64,000 bases of DNA from Ginsengibacter hankyongi (lineage in GTDB: Bacteria > Bacteroidota > Bacteroidia > Chitinophagales > Chitinophagaceae), in assembly GCF_008710285.1 (NCBI RefSeq), contig NZ_VYQF01000001.1:1373501-1437500 (forward strand), written 5' to 3'. Positions 46,701 through 55,459 of this stretch are shown piece by piece. The notes under the pieces are model-generated. The model did no database searches. It saw nothing but the letters and a program-made list of their open reading frames with translations, and was not told the origin of the DNA. Every line of letters begins with the position of its first letter. Positions within the stretch are counted from its first letter, which is position 1. The position numbers were made by a program, and so were the translations under genes.

Positions 46701-49700
46701 TGAACCGGGCGAGAACGCAGAATTTATTTCAGGAACTTCTGCCAAGGATGTTTTCGTCATTCAACAAATTGATAAAGAACAAACAGGCAAAGGGCAAAAG
46801 CCAATAGGCAATTATGAATTTTATTCTCTTAGTAATGAAAAGAAGAATTTTGGATTTAAAGCCGCTGAAGATGATCGCGGAGGCTTTGGTGTTTCGCAAT
46901 TCTTTGTAAAAGACAATCGTATTTATTTTAGATGCTTCAATATTTTAGTTCCATGGAGTAATAAAGATTTGAATATTTCTTTTGATACCTATCGTGATAA
47001 AACATTACCCGGCAGTGAAGAAAAATGGAAAGTAAAAATTAGCGGCCATAAGGGACAGAAAGTTGCAGCGGAAATGCTGGCAAGTATGTATGATGCATCA
47101 CTTGACCAGTTTAAACCGCACAGTTGGAATGCTTTGAATATATGGCCTACACACTATGGCTATCAAAGTTGGAACGGTTCTCAAAATTTTAGTTCAGTTC
47201 AATCAACGGAAAAATATTGGAATGAAAAATATATTGAGCAGACCGGAAAAAGCTATGATGCATTGAATTATATTCCTGTTAATAATTATTTGCAAGGAAA
47301 AGTTTCAGGTATTCGAATAAGAGGGAATGCAATTGCATATGATAAAGCAGCTGCCCCAGCAGAAATGAATAAAGCAGATTTAAGTGGAGTTCTTGTTACC
47401 GGATATGGTTTAAAAAAAATAGGGGAAACAAAAGAATTAATGAGTGCCACTGTAAATATTAAGAATGATAAAAATTCCGAGAACTTAGATCAATCTCAAA
47501 TTCAAATCCGAAAAAATTTCAACGAAACAGCTTTCTTCTATCCTGAACTTAGAACCGATAAAGATGGCAATATTGAATTCAGTTTTACCATGCCTGAAGC
47601 ATTGACCCAATGGAAACTGATGACATTGGCACATACGAAAGACCTTGCGACCGGTTATGCAGAAAACACGATCGTTACACAAAAAGATTTAATGGTGCAA
47701 CCCAATGCACCAAGGTTTTTAAGAGAAGGTGACCACATGGAATTCACAGCAAAAATTGTAAACCTTGGCGATAAAGAAGTAAGCGGGCAGGCAGAGCTTC
47801 ATTTATTAAATGCATCCACGATGAACCCCGTTGATGAGTGGTTTAAAAATAATATCCCTGCACAAAATTTTACAGCGAAAGCAGGGCAAAGCACTTTGGT
47901 AAAATTTAACATTGAAATCCCCGCAAATTTTAATGACGCTGTGGTATATAGAATTGTTGCAAAAGCAGGCGACGTAAGTGATGGTGAAGAACTCGCCATT
48001 CCTGTTGTAACCAACCGAATGTTGGTAACGGAAACTATGCCCTTACCCATGAGAGGCGATGGAGCAAAAGATTTTAAATTTGAAAAATTAATTAATTCCA
48101 AATCTTCGTCTACACTAAGCAGTTATGGCTTAACAATAGAATATACAACCAATCCTGCATGGTATGCCATACAGGCTTTGCCTTATTTAATGGAATATCC
48201 TTATGAATGTGCAGAGCAAACCTTTAACCGTTACTATGCCAATGCAATTGCAACAAAAATTGTAAACTCATCACCCAAAATAAAAGCCATTTTTGAAAAA
48301 TGGAAAACAACAGACACAACTGCTTTGCTAAGCAATCTTCAAAAAAATGAAGAATTAAAATCAGTGTTGCTCGAAGAAACCCCTTGGGTATTGCAAGCAC
48401 AAAATGAACAAAAGCAGAAGAAAAATATTGCTTTGCTTTTTGATATGGTTAAAATGAGTCTCCAACTAGAATCAGCACTGCAAAAATTAAGTGAAATGCA
48501 ATCATCCAATGGTGGATTTGTTTGGTTCAAAGGCGGGCCTGATAACCGTTATATGACACAATACATCGTAACAGGAATCGGGCATCTTAAAAAATTGAAT
48601 GCCTATCCTTCTTTCCAGCAGAATGAATTAAAAACCATTTTGGATAAAGCAATTCCGTACTTAGATAAAATGCTGAAGAAAGATTATGATGATTTGATAA
48701 AATCCAAATCAAACCTTAAAGGAAATCATCTTTCAACAATAGCGATTCAATATTTATATATGCGAAGTTTCTTCCCCGAATATTCAATTGCAAAAGAAAC
48801 ACAAACTGCGTTTAACTATTACCGTAAGCAATCTAAAAAATACTGGCTCAACCAAAGTAAATATATGCAGGCAATGATCGCTTTATCTATTAACAGAACA
48901 AACGATAACGCAATAGCAAAGAACATTATTAAATCATTAAAAGAAAATTCAATTGATAATGAAGAGTTGGGAATGTATTGGAAAGACTGGAACAATGGCG
49001 GCTATTGGTGGTACCAGGCCCCGATAGAATCCCAGTCAATGATGATAGAAGCATTTTCTGAAATTGAAAAAGATCCAAAAACAATTGACGATCTTAAAAC
49101 ATGGTTATTAAAAAATAAACAAACCAATAACTGGAAAACTACCAAAGCCACAGCAGAGGCCTGCTACGCTTTTTTATTACAGGGAACAGACTGGCTTTCG
49201 CAGGAAAAAATCGTTAGCATAAAACTCGGCAATACTATCATCAATAATAAAAATGAAAAACAGGAAGCCGGAACCGGTTATTTTAAAAGAAAGATCGATG
49301 GTGATAAAGTAAATCCTGAAATGGGAAATATATCAGTAACCGTCTCTTCACCAGTTAACCAATCAACCAATGAACCAATTAACCAGTCTGCTTCATGGGG
49401 TTCTGTCTATTGGCAATATTTTGAAAATCTTGATAAAATTACTTTTTCAGAAACGCCGTTAAAACTTTCTAAAAAATTATTTATTGAAAAAAATTCTGTT
49501 AAAGGCCCTGGGCTTGTGCCTGTTAATGATGGAGATAAAATTCGTATCGGCGATAAAATAAAAGTACGCATTGAACTTCGTGTAGATCGTGATATGGAAT
49601 ACGTTCACATGAAAGATATGAGGGCATCCTGCATGGAACCAACTAATGTTATAAGCGCATATAAATACCAGGATGGTTTGGGCTATTATGAAACAACAAA

Positions 49701-49878
49701 AGACGTAAGCACTAATTTTTTCTTCGGTTATTTAAACAAGGGCACTTACGTTTTCGAATACCCGATGTTTGTAACACATAGCGGAAATTTCAGCAATGGC
49801 ATTACAACCATTCAATCTATGTATGCGCCGGAATTTACTGCGCATAGCGAGGGAGTAAGGGTGAGTGTTGGTGAGTAA
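43705..49878 (+). CDS. Thioester-containing alpha-2-macroglobulin family protein with embedded plug-like segment
   Basis: A 2057-residue exported protein. The signal peptide (LIRGLSLVVIVSFGFSALYA) has no lipobox. The N-terminal ~380 residues are helical and family-specific. From about 604 an MG2-type sandwich begins (FLFTDRSIYRPGQLVYFKGI), followed by more macroglobulin domains. The thioester motif is intact: Cys1502-Ala-Glu-Gln1505 in YPYECAEQTFNRYYAN, at the start of an alpha/alpha-toroid (about 1490-1790). Such proteins cross-link attacking proteases after cleavage of a bait region. Odd feature: residues about 1188-1250 contain VNNYLQGKVSGIRI and LSGVLVTGYGLKKIG, resembling SusC/RagA plug and TonB-box-like sequence inserted before the bait/thioester part. 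A degenerate 8-base tandem repeat lies near the 3' end. Confidence 0.93.
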   Translation: MHFKNYLIRGLSLVVIVSFGFSALYAQQPSGNYASQWKKIDDLVGKGLTKSALAEVNKIYSLSKKASNEPQVIKALLYKITLQQNIEEDATVKSIDTFELEIASSKEPARSILESITAEMYWNFFQQQRWKIYNRTKTQGFKKDDILTWTANDFHEKIAKLYQASIKEEKLLQQTTLEPFDAIIIKGNARYSRPTLYDLLAHRALDYFKSDENNITRPAYAFEIKDEKAFAPASEFVMHKFENKDSASLHFKALLIFQHLLSFHASDSKPDALIDADIERINFVKQYGIMNNKDELYIVALQNISNTFSNNAASAQAGYLIAQQIFEKANANQKNTDTSRYTVKKAKQIAEAIANKFPGSEGGINAKNLLNQILHKDVSLTSEKVNIPSEPFRTLVTYKNFSSLNFRIIEMTPKFKKLIERNDDNDQLWKKLTTQTFIRSWKQNLLATDDYLSHSVEIKVDGLPVGQYALLASVAGDFDLDKNPLAVQYFHVSNISYINNGLEYFILDRKTGQPLDGAKVQVWKQKYDYSTQKNTVERKEFLTADEHGYLKISGNKKDENNSFRLEIFYQKDHLFLDEYQYSYNYDNETDDDYDNQQEYDEDKAKIFLFTDRSIYRPGQLVYFKGIGVTQDYKTKKNKLLQNKDSIKIYLNDANSQKVDSLKLLLNEYGSFNGKFHLPENKLNGEFSIEVDDYENSSIDFSVEEYKRPKFYTEFEKVKGTYRVGDSVSITGFAKAYAGNNIDDANVTYRVTRVARFLYPWMFWRWPQPVSQPLEITNGETTTDANGKFTLNFAAIPDLSIDKNTDPVFDYKVEANVTDINGETRSTNAIVPAGYKALNLQLTLPSEDAIPVDSLKYIFVSTKNLSGEFEPSKVEVKIYKLQPPQRLIRSRYWPQPDEFIMTREEFLKYFPNDEYQDENKKESWPKGEMVFSKTDSTKPIGNWQLADAKFSQGWYVAEATSKDKYGQDVKDVKYFQLYDMNAASLPAPSYAWNTTIKNVVEPGENAEFISGTSAKDVFVIQQIDKEQTGKGQKPIGNYEFYSLSNEKKNFGFKAAEDDRGGFGVSQFFVKDNRIYFRCFNILVPWSNKDLNISFDTYRDKTLPGSEEKWKVKISGHKGQKVAAEMLASMYDASLDQFKPHSWNALNIWPTHYGYQSWNGSQNFSSVQSTEKYWNEKYIEQTGKSYDALNYIPVNNYLQGKVSGIRIRGNAIAYDKAAAPAEMNKADLSGVLVTGYGLKKIGETKELMSATVNIKNDKNSENLDQSQIQIRKNFNETAFFYPELRTDKDGNIEFSFTMPEALTQWKLMTLAHTKDLATGYAENTIVTQKDLMVQPNAPRFLREGDHMEFTAKIVNLGDKEVSGQAELHLLNASTMNPVDEWFKNNIPAQNFTAKAGQSTLVKFNIEIPANFNDAVVYRIVAKAGDVSDGEELAIPVVTNRMLVTETMPLPMRGDGAKDFKFEKLINSKSSSTLSSYGLTIEYTTNPAWYAIQALPYLMEYPYECAEQTFNRYYANAIATKIVNSSPKIKAIFEKWKTTDTTALLSNLQKNEELKSVLLEETPWVLQAQNEQKQKKNIALLFDMVKMSLQLESALQKLSEMQSSNGGFVWFKGGPDNRYMTQYIVTGIGHLKKLNAYPSFQQNELKTILDKAIPYLDKMLKKDYDDLIKSKSNLKGNHLSTIAIQYLYMRSFFPEYSIAKETQTAFNYYRKQSKKYWLNQSKYMQAMIALSINRTNDNAIAKNIIKSLKENSIDNEELGMYWKDWNNGGYWWYQAPIESQSMMIEAFSEIEKDPKTIDDLKTWLLKNKQTNNWKTTKATAEACYAFLLQGTDWLSQEKIVSIKLGNTIINNKNEKQEAGTGYFKRKIDGDKVNPEMGNISVTVSSPVNQSTNEPINQSASWGSVYWQYFENLDKITFSETPLKLSKKLFIEKNSVKGPGLVPVNDGDKIRIGDKIKVRIELRVDRDMEYVHMKDMRASCMEPTNVISAYKYQDGLGYYETTKDVSTNFFFGYLNKGTYVFEYPMFVTHSGNFSNGITTIQSMYAPEFTAHSEGVRVSVGE
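49352..49391 (+). repeat. Degenerate 8-base tandem repeat inside the alpha-2-macroglobulin gene
   Basis: Four units in a row: CAGTTAAC, CAATCAAC, CAATGAAC, CAATTAAC, followed by a decayed CAGTCTGC. It codes for a Val-Asn-Gln-Ser-Thr-Asn-Glu-Pro-Ile-Asn-Gln-Ser linker. A change of one unit would shift the frame. Confidence 0.7.
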
Positions 49879-49997
49879 AGAACTGCAAACGAGGAAGGTT
49901 TATCCGAACTCTTAGATATTTAACTAATTCTATAAAACTTTCCTGGTTTTCTGCCGGATCCTGGCTCGTTTTTTATACTGTGAAAAAGGATAAGCCA

Positions 49998-50005
49998 TAT
50001 CTTTG
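49998..50005 (+). promoter_or_regulatory. Putative -7 element for aspS
   Basis: TATCTTTG matches TAnnTTTG, 29 bases before the ATG. A T-rich stretch (49969-49975) lies at about the -33 distance. Confidence 0.5.
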
Positions 50006-50034
50006 CAGCCGTTTAAAAAGAAACAGCAAATAAA

Positions 50035-51843
50035 ATGTACAGAACACACACATGTGGTGAATTAAAAATAACAGACGTAAATAAAGAAGTAACTCTTGCA
50101 GGATGGGTGCAAACAATTCGCAAATTTGGCAGCATAACTTTTATTGACCTTAGAGACAGGTATGGCATCACACAATTATTATTTAATGAAAAGCTTACCG
50201 AACAGCTCGATAAAAATCCATTAGGAAGGGAATTTGTTTTACAGGTAAGCGGAACCGTTAGTGAGCGTAGCAATAAAAATAAGAATATTCCAACGGGAGA
50301 TATTGAAATTTTGATTTCAGAATTTAAAGTATTAAATAAGTCTGCTGTGCCTCCATTTACCATACAGGACGATACTGATGGTGGTGATGATATAAGAATG
50401 AAATATCGCTTTCTTGACTTAAGAAGAAATGCAGTTAAAAAAAATATTGAACTGCGCTATGCGGTAAACCGTGCTGCAAGAAATTATTTACACCAGCATA
50501 ATTTTATTGATATTGAAACTCCGTTTTTAATTAAGTCAACACCTGAAGGAGCAAGAGATTTTGTAGTTCCAAGCAGGATGAACGCTGGGGAGTTTTATGC
50601 TTTGCCTCAATCACCGCAAACGTTTAAGCAATTATTGATGGTGAGTGGTTACGATCGATATTACCAAATAGTAAAATGCTTTCGTGATGAAGACCTGCGT
50701 GCGGACAGGCAGCCGGAGTTTACACAGATTGATTGCGAGATGGCTTTCGTTGAACAGGATGATATTCTGCAGATGTTTGAAGGGATGATAAAATTTATTT
50801 TTAAAGAAGTAAAAAATATCGACTACGCTGCACCGGTAGAACGAATGACCTGGGAAGACGCCATGTGGAATTACGGAAATGACAAACCGGATATCAGATT
50901 TGAAATGAAGATTGCCAATTTAAAAGTGGAAGGCAAAAATTATTTTGAAGGATTAAACAAAACAGAGTTTGCTGTTTTTAATAATGCCGAAACTATTGTT
51001 GCGATTTCCGTTCCTGCCTGCAGCGATTATTCAAGGAAACAAACAGACGAATTAATTGATTGGGTAAAGCGTCCGCAAATTGGAATGGGCGGATTAGCTT
51101 TTGTAAAAGTTAATACGGACGGCTCATTAAAAAGCAGTTTTGATAAATTCTTTAATGAACAGCAATTAAAAGAATTAGCGCAATATTGCAAAGCAAATCC
51201 TGGTGATCTGATTTTAATTCTTGCAGGTAAAGAAGAAAGGACCAGGAAAGCCATCAGCGAACTGCGGTTATATATGGGCGGTAGATTAGGTCTGCGCAAG
51301 CCCGAAGAATTTAAATTATTGTGGGTTACCGATTTTCCTTTGTTTGAATATGATGAAGAAGGCAATCGCTGGGTTGCCCGTCATCATCCGTTTACTTCGC
51401 CTAAACCGGAAGATATAGCAGTGATGATCAACAACAATCCAATTATTGAAAATGCTGATAAATATTTGGAGCATCCTTATTCCAAAATTAAAGCCAATGC
51501 CTATGATATGGTTTTAAATGGAAATGAAATTGGCGGAGGATCTATCAGAATTTATCAAAGAGAATTACAGGAAAAAATGTTTGCTGCATTAGGCATGAGC
51601 AAAGAAGAATCGCAATATAAATTTGGATTTTTATTAGGAGCATTTGAATATGGCGCTCCGCCGCACGGCGGCATTGCATTTGGCTTTGACAGGCTTTGCG
51701 CTATCCTGGGAGGAAGCGAATCAATCCGCGATTTTATTGCATTTCCAAAAAATAATTCAGGAAGAGATGTTATGATAGATGCCCCATCGACTATTGATGA
51801 AAAACAATTGGAAGAGTTGCAGATAAAATTGAATTTGAAATAA
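50035..51843 (+). CDS. aspS: Aspartyl-tRNA synthetase
   Basis: Charges tRNA-Asp. The 602-residue class II synthetase has the N-terminal anticodon-binding OB fold ([20 protein letters not shown]), motif 2 with [20 protein letters not shown], the bacterial GAD insertion (around 290-400, with [18 protein letters not shown]) and motif 3 [20 protein letters not shown] with [16 protein letters not shown]. The GAD domain and length mark the bacterial type. Whether it is discriminating or also charges tRNA-Asn cannot be judged here. The Mrr-like gene begins 4 bases after its stop. Confidence 0.97.
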   Translation: MYRTHTCGELKITDVNKEVTLAGWVQTIRKFGSITFIDLRDRYGITQLLFNEKLTEQLDKNPLGREFVLQVSGTVSERSNKNKNIPTGDIEILISEFKVLNKSAVPPFTIQDDTDGGDDIRMKYRFLDLRRNAVKKNIELRYAVNRAARNYLHQHNFIDIETPFLIKSTPEGARDFVVPSRMNAGEFYALPQSPQTFKQLLMVSGYDRYYQIVKCFRDEDLRADRQPEFTQIDCEMAFVEQDDILQMFEGMIKFIFKEVKNIDYAAPVERMTWEDAMWNYGNDKPDIRFEMKIANLKVEGKNYFEGLNKTEFAVFNNAETIVAISVPACSDYSRKQTDELIDWVKRPQIGMGGLAFVKVNTDGSLKSSFDKFFNEQQLKELAQYCKANPGDLILILAGKEERTRKAISELRLYMGGRLGLRKPEEFKLLWVTDFPLFEYDEEGNRWVARHHPFTSPKPEDIAVMINNNPIIENADKYLEHPYSKIKANAYDMVLNGNEIGGGSIRIYQRELQEKMFAALGMSKEESQYKFGFLLGAFEYGAPPHGGIAFGFDRLCAILGGSESIRDFIAFPKNNSGRDVMIDAPSTIDEKQLEELQIKLNLK

Positions 51844-51847
51844 ATTT

Positions 51848-52771
51848 ATGATACCAGACTATCAAACATTAATGCTTCCTCTGCTTAAGTTAACTGCCGA
51901 TGGAAAGGAATACAGAGTAAATGATCTTATAGAAATTCTTGCAAATAAATTTAATTTGACTGACGAAGAAAAAGCAGAATTACTCCCAAGTGGTCAAAGC
52001 TTCCTTTTTAATAATAGAGTTGGTTGGGCAAGAACTTATCTCAAGAAATCAGGATTAATTGATGCACCAAAAAGAGGAACTATTATTATTACACCAAGAG
52101 GAAAACAGGTTTTAGATGAAAATCCAAATGAAATAGACGTAAAATTTTTAAGAAGATTTTCGGAGTTTACGGAGTTTATAAATACAAAAAAGGAAGATAG
52201 TCATGAGATCTCATTTAGTTCAAGCCAGCCGGCTATCGATGATCTTTTTAAAGAAACTCCAGAAGAACAAATTGAAGTAGGTTACAGAAAAATTAGAAAT
52301 GGTTTAGAACAAGAAATACTATCAAAACTTAAGTCAGTTCATCCATCTTTTTTTGAAAAAATTGTTGTTGAACTTTTAGTAAAAATGGGTTATGGCGGCT
52401 CCATACAAGATGCAGGAAAAGCAATCGGCAAAAGTGGAGACGAGGGAATCGATGGAATTATTAAAGAAGATAAACTCGGGCTTGATGTTATTTATGTTCA
52501 AGCTAAAAGATGGGAAGGAATAGTTGGACGGCCAGAACTACATAAATTTGTTGGAGCTCTAGCTGGACAAGGTGCTAAAAAAGGAATTTTTATTACTACT
52601 TCTTCTTTTACTAAAGAAGCAAAAGATTACACACCAAAAAATGAAACAAAAATTGTATTGATAGATGGAGAAAAATTAGCTCAATATATGATAGACTATA
52701 ATCTTGGAGTTTCTATTCAAAATATTTATGAAATAAAAAAAATAGATTTAGATTATTTTGGAGAAGAGTAA
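51848..52771 (+). CDS. Mrr-type restriction endonuclease
   Basis: A 307-residue protein with an N-terminal winged-helix domain of the Mrr_N type (residues 1-95, IPDYQTLMLPLLKLTADGK and LFNNRVGWARTYLKKSGLI with ITPRGKQVL) and a C-terminal Mrr-type PD-(D/E)XK catalytic domain (about 165-285): FFEKIVVELLVKMGYGG, Asp202 in GDEGIDGII, and Gln218-x-Lys220 in VIYVQAKRW. Family members are type IV enzymes cutting modified DNA, or stress nucleases. No methylase is nearby, which fits type IV. It starts 4 bases after aspS and its stop is one base before the next start, so it rides in a housekeeping transcript. Its codons look more AT-rich than those of aspS, hinting at transfer (impression only). Confidence 0.92.
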   Translation: MIPDYQTLMLPLLKLTADGKEYRVNDLIEILANKFNLTDEEKAELLPSGQSFLFNNRVGWARTYLKKSGLIDAPKRGTIIITPRGKQVLDENPNEIDVKFLRRFSEFTEFINTKKEDSHEISFSSSQPAIDDLFKETPEEQIEVGYRKIRNGLEQEILSKLKSVHPSFFEKIVVELLVKMGYGGSIQDAGKAIGKSGDEGIDGIIKEDKLGLDVIYVQAKRWEGIVGRPELHKFVGALAGQGAKKGIFITTSSFTKEAKDYTPKNETKIVLIDGEKLAQYMIDYNLGVSIQNIYEIKKIDLDYFGEE

Positions 52772-52772
52772 A

Positions 52773-54062
52773 ATGTTACAGAAAATCATATTGAATAAAT
52801 ATTTTTTCCTTTTATTACTTTTTGTATTTACAACTACCGTACTCTTTGCCCAATACGATGCGCCTCTTTATACGTCTTACACAACTGCTGTTGAACGGGC
52901 TAAATTGCATGACAGGCTCATAAGATATTCCATCAATAAAAGTTTATCTTCTGCATTAAATGATTCAACAGAAGAAAATTGGGAGGACGCCTTTGATGCA
53001 TTGGAAGTGTTGTTGTATAAATCTCCATTAGTTGATGCAAAAGTTCATAAAGCATTCGACGAAGTTGAGACGAGGAGTTTAGATTTTCAAAAAGCGCTAC
53101 TCGGAATTGCTTACACAAATTATCCTGGTATTTTTTTTCAGCAGGTAAAAAAATTACTTAGCAGCACTGATGATCCAAAGGTATTTGCATTGTGCGCTGA
53201 GTATCTGCTGCAGCAAAAAAAAGATCCTCTAATAATTAATACGATCAGTAAATTAATTGAAACAAAATTTGGCGACGAGGGAATTATCAATCCGATTTTA
53301 TATATGTTGCAGGTGCATATATCGGAACAAAAAACCAAGGGAACTTTTTTATCAAATAAATTACTTACCGAACTTTTCAGCAGCAAATTTTTACCTGGCC
53401 AAACCATAGCCTATAGCATTCAAAGAAAAAACCGTAATTACCCGGGGTTAATGATTGTAAGGCGTTACGATGGGAAATTTATAACAGACAGTAATGGTAT
53501 AATTTTCAATATCCCGCAGCTTGCAAGGAGCATTACTAATCTTCCTTTTTATCTGCGGGGCGGAAATACGCCGCAGGGAATATTTTTCATGAATGGTTTC
53601 GGTGTTTCTATGAGTAGCTTTATTGGCCCTACAGCTAACATTCAATTATCAATGCCCGTTGAAGAAAACATTAAAGCGTTTATGCGTGACAGTAGTATAA
53701 CAGATACGACCTGGAACATTGATTATTATAAAAAATTAATACCTGCAGATTTGCAAAACTATTTGCCTTTATTCTATTCCTATTATGCCGGGCTGGCAGG
53801 CCGCACAGAAATTATTGCTCATGGCACAACGATAGACCCTGCTATTTATTCAAAACAACCATATTACCCATTAACGCCAACATCAGGATGTTTATGCACA
53901 AAAGAAATATGGAATGGAAAACGATTAGAAAGCGATCAGCAAAAACTTGTAAATGCATTGTTAAAAGCAGGCGGTGCAAATGGTTACTGCCTGGTTATTG
54001 AATTGGATGATAAACAAGCACCCGTCACTCTTAACGATATAATTCCTTATTTATTTAATTGA
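52773..54062 (+). CDS. Exported protein with L,D-transpeptidase-like motif, otherwise unrecognised
   Basis: A 429-residue protein; ATG at 52773, one base after the Mrr stop. It has a signal peptide (KYFFLLLLFVFTTTVLFAQ). Residues 20-190 are mostly helical, with repeat-like phrases (DAFDALEVLLYKSP, EVETRSLDFQKALLG). The C-terminal half contains IPQLARSITNLPFYLRGGNT, FFMNGFGVSMSSFIGP and then IIAHGTTIDPAIY followed by PLTPTSGCLCTKEIW. His350 and the Ser371-Gly-Cys373 pair resemble the YkuD catalytic His...(S/T)xGC pattern, although the His-Cys spacing (23) is a little longer than usual and the HGChN form is not exact. A divergent peptidoglycan cross-linking enzyme is therefore a hypothesis. Followed by rarA with its own candidate promoter. 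Confidence 0.7.
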   Translation: MLQKIILNKYFFLLLLFVFTTTVLFAQYDAPLYTSYTTAVERAKLHDRLIRYSINKSLSSALNDSTEENWEDAFDALEVLLYKSPLVDAKVHKAFDEVETRSLDFQKALLGIAYTNYPGIFFQQVKKLLSSTDDPKVFALCAEYLLQQKKDPLIINTISKLIETKFGDEGIINPILYMLQVHISEQKTKGTFLSNKLLTELFSSKFLPGQTIAYSIQRKNRNYPGLMIVRRYDGKFITDSNGIIFNIPQLARSITNLPFYLRGGNTPQGIFFMNGFGVSMSSFIGPTANIQLSMPVEENIKAFMRDSSITDTTWNIDYYKKLIPADLQNYLPLFYSYYAGLAGRTEIIAHGTTIDPAIYSKQPYYPLTPTSGCLCTKEIWNGKRLESDQQKLVNALLKAGGANGYCLVIELDDKQAPVTLNDIIPYLFN

Positions 54063-54110
54063 CTTTAAAAGAGCTCAATAAATATCTTTTCACGGGGAAA
54101 AATGATATTC

Positions 54111-54118
54111 TAATTTTG
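54111..54118 (+). promoter_or_regulatory. Putative -7 element for rarA
   Basis: TAATTTTG matches TAnnTTTG, 37 bases before the ATG at 54156. Confidence 0.4.
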
Positions 54119-54155
54119 GATTCATTTTCAATCTTTACTTTTTAATTTTCAATTA

Positions 54156-55433
54156 ATGAATCCACCATTAGCAGAAAGGCTTCGTCCCAGAAAATTAAAT
54201 GACCTTATTGGCCAGGAACACCTTACAGGTAAGGGAAGTGTTTTGCGCAATTCAATAGAGAATGGAAAAATTCCTTCAATGATTTTGTGGGGACCGCCAG
54301 GAGTTGGCAAAACCACCATAGCTAATATTATTGCAAAAACTTTAGACTTCCCTTTTTATACATTAAGTGCAATTTCTTCGGGGGTAAAAGAAGTGCGTGA
54401 AGTAATTGAAGAATCAAAAAAAATTGATAATGCAATTCTTTTCATTGATGAAATTCATCGTTTTAATAAAGGACAACAGGACGCATTGTTGGGGGCAGTT
54501 GAAAAGGGGATTATTACTTTAATAGGCGCAACTACCGAGAATCCTTCATTTGAAGTAAACAGCGCTTTGCTAAGCCGTTGCCAGGTTTATATTTTAAAGC
54601 CATTGGAAAAAGCATCACTTATTAAATTATTACAGCATGCAATAAAAGATGATAAAATTCTTTCGCAAAAAAATATTGAATTAAAAGAAACAGAAGCATT
54701 AATTAATTTATCAGGAGGCGATGCAAGAAAGTTATTAAATCTGCTTGAGTTGGTATTTAATCAGCAACTTTTGGAGAGTGAAGAACTTTCAAAAAATTTA
54801 GTAATAACTGACGAACTGGTGATTAATGTCGCCCAGCAAAAAGTTGCCTTATACGACAAGAAAGGCGAGCAGCATTATGATATCATTTCGGCATTTATCA
54901 AATCAATTCGCGGTAGCGACCCTAACGCTGCTGTATATTGGCTGGCACGTATGATTGAAGGTGGTGAAGACGTAAAATTTATTGCGAGGCGTTTGGTAAT
55001 TCTCGCCAGCGAAGATATTGGCAATGCAAATCCGAATGCACTTTTGCTGGCCACAAATACTTTCCAGGCTGTGAATATGATTGGTTATCCGGAATCAAGT
55101 ATTATCTTATCTCAATGTGTAACTTATCTTGCATCATCGCCAAAAAGCAATGCCACTGTGGAAGCTATCGGTAAAGCACAAACGCTGGTGCAGAAATATG
55201 GAGATTTACCTGTGCCACTTGCAATCCGCAATGCACCAACCAGACTTATGAAAAATCTGGATTATGGAAAAGATTATAAATACGCACACAGCTATGAAAA
55301 TAATTTTGTCGCGATGGAATTTCTTCCTGAAGAAATAAAAAATACGCTGATTTATAATCCAGGCAAAAATTCAAGAGAAGAAGAATTGAGAAGATTTTTG
55401 AAAGAACGCTGGAAAGGCAAGTATGGATATTGA
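54156..55433 (+). CDS. rarA: Replication-associated recombination protein A (MgsA/RarA, Mgs1/WRNIP1 family)
   Basis: A AAA+ ATPase acting at stalled replication forks with RecA and SSB. The 425-residue protein begins PLAERLRPRKLNDLIGQEHL as usual, with Walker A WGPPGVGKTTIAN, Walker B AILFIDEIHRFNKGQQDALL, sensor 1 LIGATTENPSFEVNSALLSR, and the C-terminal tetramerisation domain (HYDIISAFIKSIRGSDPNAA, then ARRLVILASEDIGNANP). Length is normal. The ElaA-type acetyltransferase gene follows 26 bases later. Confidence 0.96.
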   Translation: MNPPLAERLRPRKLNDLIGQEHLTGKGSVLRNSIENGKIPSMILWGPPGVGKTTIANIIAKTLDFPFYTLSAISSGVKEVREVIEESKKIDNAILFIDEIHRFNKGQQDALLGAVEKGIITLIGATTENPSFEVNSALLSRCQVYILKPLEKASLIKLLQHAIKDDKILSQKNIELKETEALINLSGGDARKLLNLLELVFNQQLLESEELSKNLVITDELVINVAQQKVALYDKKGEQHYDIISAFIKSIRGSDPNAAVYWLARMIEGGEDVKFIARRLVILASEDIGNANPNALLLATNTFQAVNMIGYPESSIILSQCVTYLASSPKSNATVEAIGKAQTLVQKYGDLPVPLAIRNAPTRLMKNLDYGKDYKYAHSYENNFVAMEFLPEEIKNTLIYNPGKNSREEELRRFLKERWKGKYGY

Positions 55434-55459
55434 AATATTAAAAATTAAGTGGAGATTTT

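Noticed and set aside
35156-52771. HsdR_N-like protein and Mrr nuclease as one defence island
   Set aside because: They are 16 kb apart on opposite strands among housekeeping genes, with no methylase, helicase or other defence gene between them.
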